Source: Calditerrivibrio sp. | GTDB lineage: Bacteria > Chrysiogenota > Deferribacteres > Deferribacterales > Calditerrivibrionaceae | Reading direction: 5' to 3' | Length of the DNA: 10,000 nucleotides | Assembly: GCA_020217115.1 (NCBI GenBank) | Contig: JAIWOA010000034.1 | Coordinates: 1 to 10,000, forward strand | Shown: positions 6,033-10,000 of the stretch, one piece after another | Layout: every line of letters starts with the position of its first letter | Position numbering within the stretch: position 1 is the first letter of the stretch | Notes under the pieces: generated by a model | What the model saw: only the letters and a program-made list of their open reading frames with translations | What the model was told of the DNA's origin: nothing | Database searches by the model: none | Position numbers and translations under genes: made by a program

Positions 6033-7520
6033 TCAATAACTTACATGGGAACTAAAAATAGAGCTGGCACATATCGTAAGAAATTTTGTCATTTCACCAT
6101 CACTTCTTGAGGTGAGTATTATGGGGCAGGCAGCTCCAAGAACAAGATTGGCAACTTCAACACCCATTGTCATAACCCATGCTTTATACAAAAAATTACC
6201 ACCTTCAATATGGGGAACAACTAAAATATCAGCTTTACCTGCAACAGGATTATCCTTTAATCCCTTCTTTTCCACTGAATCTTCATACAAAGCCAGATCG
6301 TAAGAAAGAGGTCCATATACAAAAGCATCATCCCAATTTAATTCAGAAAGTTGCTGTTCAAGCATGCTCGTAGGTATTTTTGATGTTGGAACTTCATTAG
6401 CATCAAGCAGAGCAACCCTTGGTTTATCAACTCCTAAACTTTTTGCTGCTTCAATGGCATTTTTTAAAATATCAAAGCTTGAATCCAGCTTGTCATCAAT
6501 AAATAATGAGGGGTTTATTGCTGGATCTGTCAAAAATATAAGCCTGTCAACAGAAGGTAGCTCAAAAATACTTATCAAAGATAATCTTCTACCTATATTG
6601 AGACCTTTTTCCTTATCAAGAATCGCCTTAACAAAATTCTGAGTATTTATCTTACCTTTCATAATAAGCTGTGCATCACCATTTTTGACAATAGACACAC
6701 CTTTTTTAGCAGCATCGATTTCGTAGCTATCCCCGCTATCTGGAATATCAATGAATTCATAGTGAACTTTGTATTGCAAATGTTCCCTGCAATAATTTTC
6801 TGTTTTATTCAAATTCCCAACAAGAAAAACCTTGTCGACGATACCCTCTTCTATTGCTCTATTTACAGCACTCAAAGATGAATCGTCAGGGCATACTAAG
6901 GAGATATTTTTACGTGGTAAAAGTTTTGCAGCCTGAACCATATCCCTCATTTTTTTACCCTTAACCTGGTGTACCATAGATTCAGAATTAAAAACAACTA
7001 CCAGTAGCTTTGCAGATGTGGTAACAGCGTTTATACAGTGTGGCAGTGAAGAATCAAAATACAATGTATCACCCTCATCTAAGATAAACTCTTCACTATC
7101 TACAATTGTTTTAACAGTTCCACTTAAAATATAGTGGAATTCCTCACCTTTGTGTTTGCTAAACTCTTGATTGTCTACCCTCATAACATCAACGATAAGA
7201 GGCTCCATGCTTCTACCAACATAATATGGAGCAAGGCTTTCATAGTCATAGGATTTTCTTCTTCTTACAGGAATCCTTTCCTCCCTCCTCGTTGAAACAG
7301 CTTTTTTCGGTTTAAATTCGTTGCCATATATAAGTGTAGAAACATCCACATTCAAAGCCTTAGAAAGCTTGAGCAACAAAGAGACTGGTGGGTGAGCTTC
7401 ATTTGAAATAATCATATTGTAATCATCACGTGATATATTAAGTTGTTTAAGCAGGAAATCTATATCTGTGTGTTGTTTTTCAACATATTTTTTAATATTA
7501 CTTCCTATAGAAAAACTCAT
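6033..7520 (-). CDS. XRE helix-turn-helix + cupin + phosphate butyryl/acetyltransferase fusion
   Basis: This 495-residue protein has three parts. Residues about 9-66 are an XRE-type helix-turn-helix (LLKQLNIS, PPVSLLLKLSKALNVDVSTL). Residues 70-90 are a basic linker with 10 Lys/Arg in 20. Residues about 92-176 form a cupin_2 domain of the kind found in HTH-cupin regulators: YDYESLAP, HKGEEFHYILSG (123-134) and DEGDTLYFDSSLPH (148-161). Residues about 190-495 are a complete phosphate acyltransferase of the Ptb/Pta family, with GDAQLIMKGKINT (281-293), LTDPAINPS (330-338) and a C-terminal block from about 429 that includes VPHIEGGNFLYKAW and ILTSRSDGEMTKF. This part should transfer acyl groups between CoA and phosphate, feeding the butyrate kinase encoded just upstream. 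The ATG overlaps the buk stop as ATGA, and AAGGAG lies 5 bases upstream. The domains are in one frame with no internal stop. Butyryl-CoA is the likely substrate because of the buk neighbour; other short or branched acyl-CoAs are possible. Confidence 0.9.
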   Translation of the reverse strand: MSFSIGSNIKKYVEKQHTDIDFLLKQLNISRDDYNMIISNEAHPPVSLLLKLSKALNVDVSTLIYGNEFKPKKAVSTRREERIPVRRRKSYDYESLAPYYVGRSMEPLIVDVMRVDNQEFSKHKGEEFHYILSGTVKTIVDSEEFILDEGDTLYFDSSLPHCINAVTTSAKLLVVVFNSESMVHQVKGKKMRDMVQAAKLLPRKNISLVCPDDSSLSAVNRAIEEGIVDKVFLVGNLNKTENYCREHLQYKVHYEFIDIPDSGDSYEIDAAKKGVSIVKNGDAQLIMKGKINTQNFVKAILDKEKGLNIGRRLSLISIFELPSVDRLIFLTDPAINPSLFIDDKLDSSFDILKNAIEAAKSLGVDKPRVALLDANEVPTSKIPTSMLEQQLSELNWDDAFVYGPLSYDLALYEDSVEKKGLKDNPVAGKADILVVPHIEGGNFLYKAWVMTMGVEVANLVLGAACPIILTSRSDGEMTKFLTICASSIFSSHVSY

Positions 7521-8578
7521 ATATACTCCTTCATAACATCTTCCCCTGTTAAAATCCTTTTGCCTGCATCAATGAGAGCCTCTATCTCATTTTCTCCTGC
7601 TTCAACTATAACCTTTCCTATAAACTTAACTCTATCAGATATAATACTAACAAATTTTTCACTAAAAGCAAGTCCACCTGTCAATACTATAGCATCTATC
7701 TCCCCATTAACAACTGTAGCAAGGGCACCTATCTCTTTGGCAACCTGGTATGCCATAGCATCATAATAAAGCTTACATTTCTGATCTCCATTAGCAATTC
7801 TCTCTTCGATCTCTTTCATATTTATACTATTAATATAGGAATACAACCCCCCTTTTCTTGAGACTACTGCTCTTAATTCATCTGGGGTATACTTACCTGA
7901 TTTTATAAGATCTATAACACCATCAACAGGTAAAGATCCAGATCGCTCAGGAGAAAATGGTCCATCACCATCGAGGGCATTGTTTACATCTATAACTTCC
8001 CCTTTTCTATGTATACCAACTGATATACCCCCACCTAAATGGGCAACGATAAGATTTAAATCTTCATACTTTCTACCAAGTCTTTTTGATACTTTTCTTG
8101 CCGTTGCTTTCTGATTCAGTGCATGAAACATACTTTTCCTTTCTACACCATCAAGACCAGAAACCCTTGCCAATTGGTGCATCTCATCTATTACCGGAGG
8201 ATCCGTAATTACAGCCTCACAACAATAAAAATCCGCAAACTGTTTTGCAATTATACCACCGAGATTTGCAGCATGCTGACCCATAACTCCAATTTTTAAA
8301 TCTTCAACCATCCGATCATTTACCCTATATACGCCACCTTTAATCGGCTTTATAAGTCCACCTCGACCTACTATAATGTCAGGCTTTTCAGTTGAACTTA
8401 ACTCAGAATCGACAAATCGTTTAATTAAATTAAACCTGAACCCCCTCTGTTCATATATTGAAGAGCAGGCATCTATCTCTTTTCTATCATGAGAAATTGA
8501 GTGTTTTTTCAAAAACGAATCTTTTAAAATACCTAATTTTGTTGATGTTGATCCAGGATCTATGGCTATAATTATCAT
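7517..8578 (-). CDS. buk: Butyrate kinase
   Basis: Butyrate kinase interconverts butyryl-phosphate plus ADP and butyrate plus ATP. It is a member of the acetate/sugar kinase (ASKHA) fold. From the ATG at 8578 it has 353 residues, the normal length. IAIDPGSTSTKLGIL (about 4-18) is the first phosphate-binding loop. IVAHLGGGISVGIHRKGEVI (about 187-206) is the second phosphate loop, NALDGDGPFSPERSGSLP follows, and DAIVLTGGLAFSEKF (about 299-313) is the adenosine-binding segment. The longer ATG at 8602 is rejected because the predicted transcript start falls at or past it and it has no ribosome binding site, whereas GAGGGTGA directly precedes 8578. It overlaps the Ptb-fusion gene by 4 bases, so the two are co-translated. 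Together they allow ATP formation from acyl-CoA, or acid activation. Branched-chain acids are an alternative substrate. Confidence 0.95.
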   Translation of the reverse strand: MIIIAIDPGSTSTKLGILKDSFLKKHSISHDRKEIDACSSIYEQRGFRFNLIKRFVDSELSSTEKPDIIVGRGGLIKPIKGGVYRVNDRMVEDLKIGVMGQHAANLGGIIAKQFADFYCCEAVITDPPVIDEMHQLARVSGLDGVERKSMFHALNQKATARKVSKRLGRKYEDLNLIVAHLGGGISVGIHRKGEVIDVNNALDGDGPFSPERSGSLPVDGVIDLIKSGKYTPDELRAVVSRKGGLYSYINSINMKEIEERIANGDQKCKLYYDAMAYQVAKEIGALATVVNGEIDAIVLTGGLAFSEKFVSIISDRVKFIGKVIVEAGENEIEALIDAGKRILTGEDVMKEYI

Positions 8579-8580
8579 AG

Positions 8581-8588
8581 TCACCCTC
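8581..8588 (-). promoter_or_regulatory. Ribosome binding site deciding the buk start
   Basis: GAGGGTGA lies 2 bases before the ATG at 8578, in register with the anti-Shine-Dalgarno sequence. No comparable site precedes the upstream ATG at 8602. With the promoter position, this fixes the shorter 353-residue start. Confidence 0.75.
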
Positions 8589-8597
8589 AATTGTTTA

Positions 8598-8626
8598 GTC
8601 ATACTTAATATACATTATTCTATGAC
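8598..8626. repeat. Inverted repeat GTCATA-N17-TATGAC across the buk -10 region
   Basis: On the minus strand GTCATA (8626-8621) and TATGAC (8603-8598) are exact complements 17 bases apart, and the flanks add two further matching positions. The pair brackets the -10 element of the buk promoter, a position where a bound repressor would block RNA polymerase. The arms are only six bases, so chance occurrence is a real possibility. A link to the XRE-cupin part of the downstream protein is inference. Confidence 0.35.
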
Positions 8627-8635
8627 AAAAATCAA
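8607..8635 (-). promoter_or_regulatory. Sigma-70-type promoter of buk and the Ptb-fusion gene
   Basis: On the minus strand, -35 TTGATT (8635-8630) and -10 TATATT (8612-8607) are separated by exactly 17 bases. The predicted transcript start is near 8600, about 22 bases upstream of the buk ATG at 8578. It lies between the upstream terminator and the first gene, the only sensible place for a promoter of this unit. The elements match the consensus well; no experiment is implied. Confidence 0.7.
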
Positions 8636-8642
8636 TACCGAT

Positions 8643-8657
8643 TTAAAACAATTTTAA
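8643..8657. repeat. Short palindrome TTAAAA-CAA-TTTTAA upstream of the buk -35
   Basis: The two six-base arms are exact complements with a three-base centre. The centre lies about 50 bases upstream of the predicted transcript start. Such short palindromes are the usual binding sites of XRE-type dimers, but the sequence here is so A+T-rich that palindromes arise easily. A second self-complementary ten-mer, AGATATATCT, lies further upstream at 8672-8681. Confidence 0.3.
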
Positions 8658-8697
8658 TAATTTAAAAAAATAGATATATCTCTGAAAAATAATGGAT

Positions 8698-8721
8698 AAA
8701 AAAAAGGGGGCTAAGCCCCCC
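8698..8721 (-). terminator. Rho-independent terminator of the cytochrome gene
   Basis: Read on the minus strand, GGGGGC, a TTA loop and GCCCCC form a six-base-pair all-G/C stem, extendable by one G-T wobble pair. A run of eight T follows directly. It begins 5 bases after the cytochrome stop codon. This is a textbook intrinsic terminator and separates the cytochrome transcript from the buk unit. Confidence 0.95.
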
Positions 8722-8726
8722 AATAA

Positions 8727-10000
8727 TTACTTATGACAGGTTGTACAGCTTGTCCCATTCTTAACTTTATTCTCTTTATGACATGGGAAACAAAGCTCAT
8801 TATGGAAAGAATTATTTGTTCCATCAAGCTTTGTTATCTTGACCTTAAGAGTACCCTCTTCTGGTTTTTCATGACATTTTGAACATTCAAACATCTCTGC
8901 ATGTTTCTTGTGTTGAAAAACTACAGGTTTTTTTGTAGATTTAATAGAGTGTTGACTTGCAAGATCTATTGTTTCTGGAGCAATATCCATTAGTTCTTTA
9001 GGATTATTTGCCTTTAAAACTTTTGCAACCTCTGTTTTAGTAGCTTCATTCTTAGATTCAGCAGACTTTTTAGAAACAGTTTCTGCTTTTGGTTCATCTT
9101 TATAATTCTTTACCTTATCAACAAGCTGAGCCGCTGCATCAAAAAGATTATTAAAGTAGTCTGGATTATGTATACCCTTAGATCCATCTTTTTCAAGGAC
9201 TTTGACTATTGTGTTTAGCTGATTAAAAAGAGCAAGCTGTCCAGGCTTCATCATTTCCCTTGTTGAAGCAAGACTGTCTCTTACTTTCACAAGCTCTGTC
9301 AATTTACCTGTATATTCTTTCTGTATATCAGTCATAATATTAGCGTAGCTTGCATCATGACAACCAACACATTTATCTGTGTTAGGTCTTGAAAATGCAT
9401 TATCATGGCAATCAGCACATTTTAAATCAGCCATATACCATTTTACTTCATCAACACCCTTTATAGTAGTACCCTGCTGATTATTTTTCTGCATTGTATG
9501 GCAAGCTTCACAATTATCATTTGCAGGAGATTTCTTTCCAGCTGGTAAAGAATCATGGCATTTGAAGCATGTTTCCATCTTAGGTAAATTATGTTTGTTC
9601 CCACCATGGGCAACACCAAGGTGACAATCAACACAGTTTAAACCCTTTTCAAGGTGAAGTTTATGGTTAGGTTCTACACCAGTAACTACTTTATCTTTAA
9701 GAACATCAATTTTACCAAAAGACTCCCTGAACCTTGGATTTACAACATTATCTATCAACCTAAAATTAATTCCAATTGACATAACCTTTTCTTTTCTATT
9801 TTTGGCATTTATATCATCAGAGTGACAGTGTAAGCAGGTAGTATTGGGAACAAGCTTGGCAGCATATTTAGGATCTGATGCACCTTTAGCGAGAACTTCT
9901 AACTTATGCTCATGTGATTTAAAAAATTCTCCATAAAGATCACTTAGCCCCCCTATCTTTGCCTTCATATAACCCACAATACCAGGCTCACCATGACAAT
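8727..10000 (-). CDS. Multiheme cytochrome c, NapC/NirT-like N-terminus, c7-like C-terminus (5' end beyond window)
   Basis: The reading frame continues off the window start, so the N-terminus is missing. The first visible residues are CH followed by GEPGIVGYMKAKIGGLSDLY, the end of a heme motif in the NapC/NirT style (inferred). A GTG at 9977 is not taken as the start. Numbering from it, nine complete CXXCH motifs follow, with C at 48, 115, 137, 156, 187, 203, 365, 396 and 411, so at least ten hemes with the cut one. Hemes at 115-207 form a cluster. Residues about 210-350 contain no heme motif and are helical and Lys/Glu-rich. The last three motifs, beginning with VVFQHKKHAEMFECSKCH, resemble the three-heme cytochrome c7/c3 family. 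The product is expected to be exported and anchored, passing electrons from quinol across the periplasm; partner and substrate are unknown. A strong terminator follows its TAA by 5 bases. Confidence 0.88.
   Translation of the reverse strand, partial: CHGEPGIVGYMKAKIGGLSDLYGEFFKSHEHKLEVLAKGASDPKYAAKLVPNTTCLHCHSDDINAKNRKEKVMSIGINFRLIDNVVNPRFRESFGKIDVLKDKVVTGVEPNHKLHLEKGLNCVDCHLGVAHGGNKHNLPKMETCFKCHDSLPAGKKSPANDNCEACHTMQKNNQQGTTIKGVDEVKWYMADLKCADCHDNAFSRPNTDKCVGCHDASYANIMTDIQKEYTGKLTELVKVRDSLASTREMMKPGQLALFNQLNTIVKVLEKDGSKGIHNPDYFNNLFDAAAQLVDKVKNYKDEPKAETVSKKSAESKNEATKTEVAKVLKANNPKELMDIAPETIDLASQHSIKSTKKPVVFQHKKHAEMFECSKCHEKPEEGTLKVKITKLDGTNNSFHNELCFPCHKENKVKNGTSCTTCHK

Noticed and set aside
9975..9977. 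GTG at 9977 as the cytochrome start
   Set aside because: The frame stays open to the window edge, and the residues just upstream contain CH of a heme motif, so the gene begins outside.
1..10000. CRISPR arrays, insertion sequences, tRNA or rRNA genes
   Set aside because: No regularly spaced repeats, transposase frames, terminal inverted repeats or RNA-gene signatures were seen; the window is almost wholly coding, with only two intergenic gaps of about 94 and 148 bases.

Overview
The window is AT-rich (roughly two thirds A+T by eye), gene-dense, and carries every recognisable gene on the minus strand, so transcription runs from high to low coordinates. The gene set suggests an anaerobic or microaerophilic respiratory bacterium: a decaheme-or-larger c-type cytochrome, an acyl-phosphate pathway, a TrpRS with a cysteine set matching the iron-sulfur type, and condensin ScpAB. 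The low G+C and the combination of genes would fit a member of the Deferribacteres (Calditerrivibrio/Deferribacter-like). That placement is inference from gene content, not a database match.

Reading in the direction of transcription there are three units. (1) 10000-8727: the 3' part of a large multiheme cytochrome c. It has a NapC/NirT-like N-terminal part, more heme motifs, a heme-free linker and a C-terminal three-heme c7-like module. It ends in a strong intrinsic terminator (8698-8721). (2) 8635-6033: a well-formed promoter followed by butyrate kinase (buk) and, with a 4-base overlap, an unusual 495-residue protein. That protein fuses an XRE helix-turn-helix, a basic linker and a cupin domain to a full-length phosphate butyryl/acetyltransferase. 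Inverted repeats lie around the promoter. (3) 5974-1: a promoter followed by a tightly packed operon: site-2 protease family M50 - trpS - scpA - scpB - rluB-type pseudouridine synthase - queD - queE - a TPR-like protein that runs off the window end. Most junctions overlap or are separated by 1 to 22 bases.

How the genes work together. Buk plus Ptb interconvert an acyl-CoA and the free acid with ATP gain or cost. The fused regulator-like N-terminus suggests that this two-gene unit senses its own metabolite and controls its own promoter. The long operon combines chromosome organisation (ScpAB), translation (TrpS, rRNA pseudouridylation), the early queuosine/7-deazaguanine steps (QueD then QueE) and an intramembrane protease. 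The M50-trpS-scpAB-rluB core is a familiar housekeeping neighbourhood; queDE and the TPR gene are appended to it.

Several starts were revised from ribosome binding sites. trpS starts at 5292 (ATG, not the GTG at 5298), rluB at 3068 (TTG), scpA at 4289 (TTG) and buk at 8578 (ATG, because the promoter puts the transcript start at or inside the longer ORF's start codon). The M50 gene looks leaderless. The most novel items are the XRE-cupin-Ptb fusion with its candidate operators, the cytochrome architecture, and the unassigned TPR-like protein.
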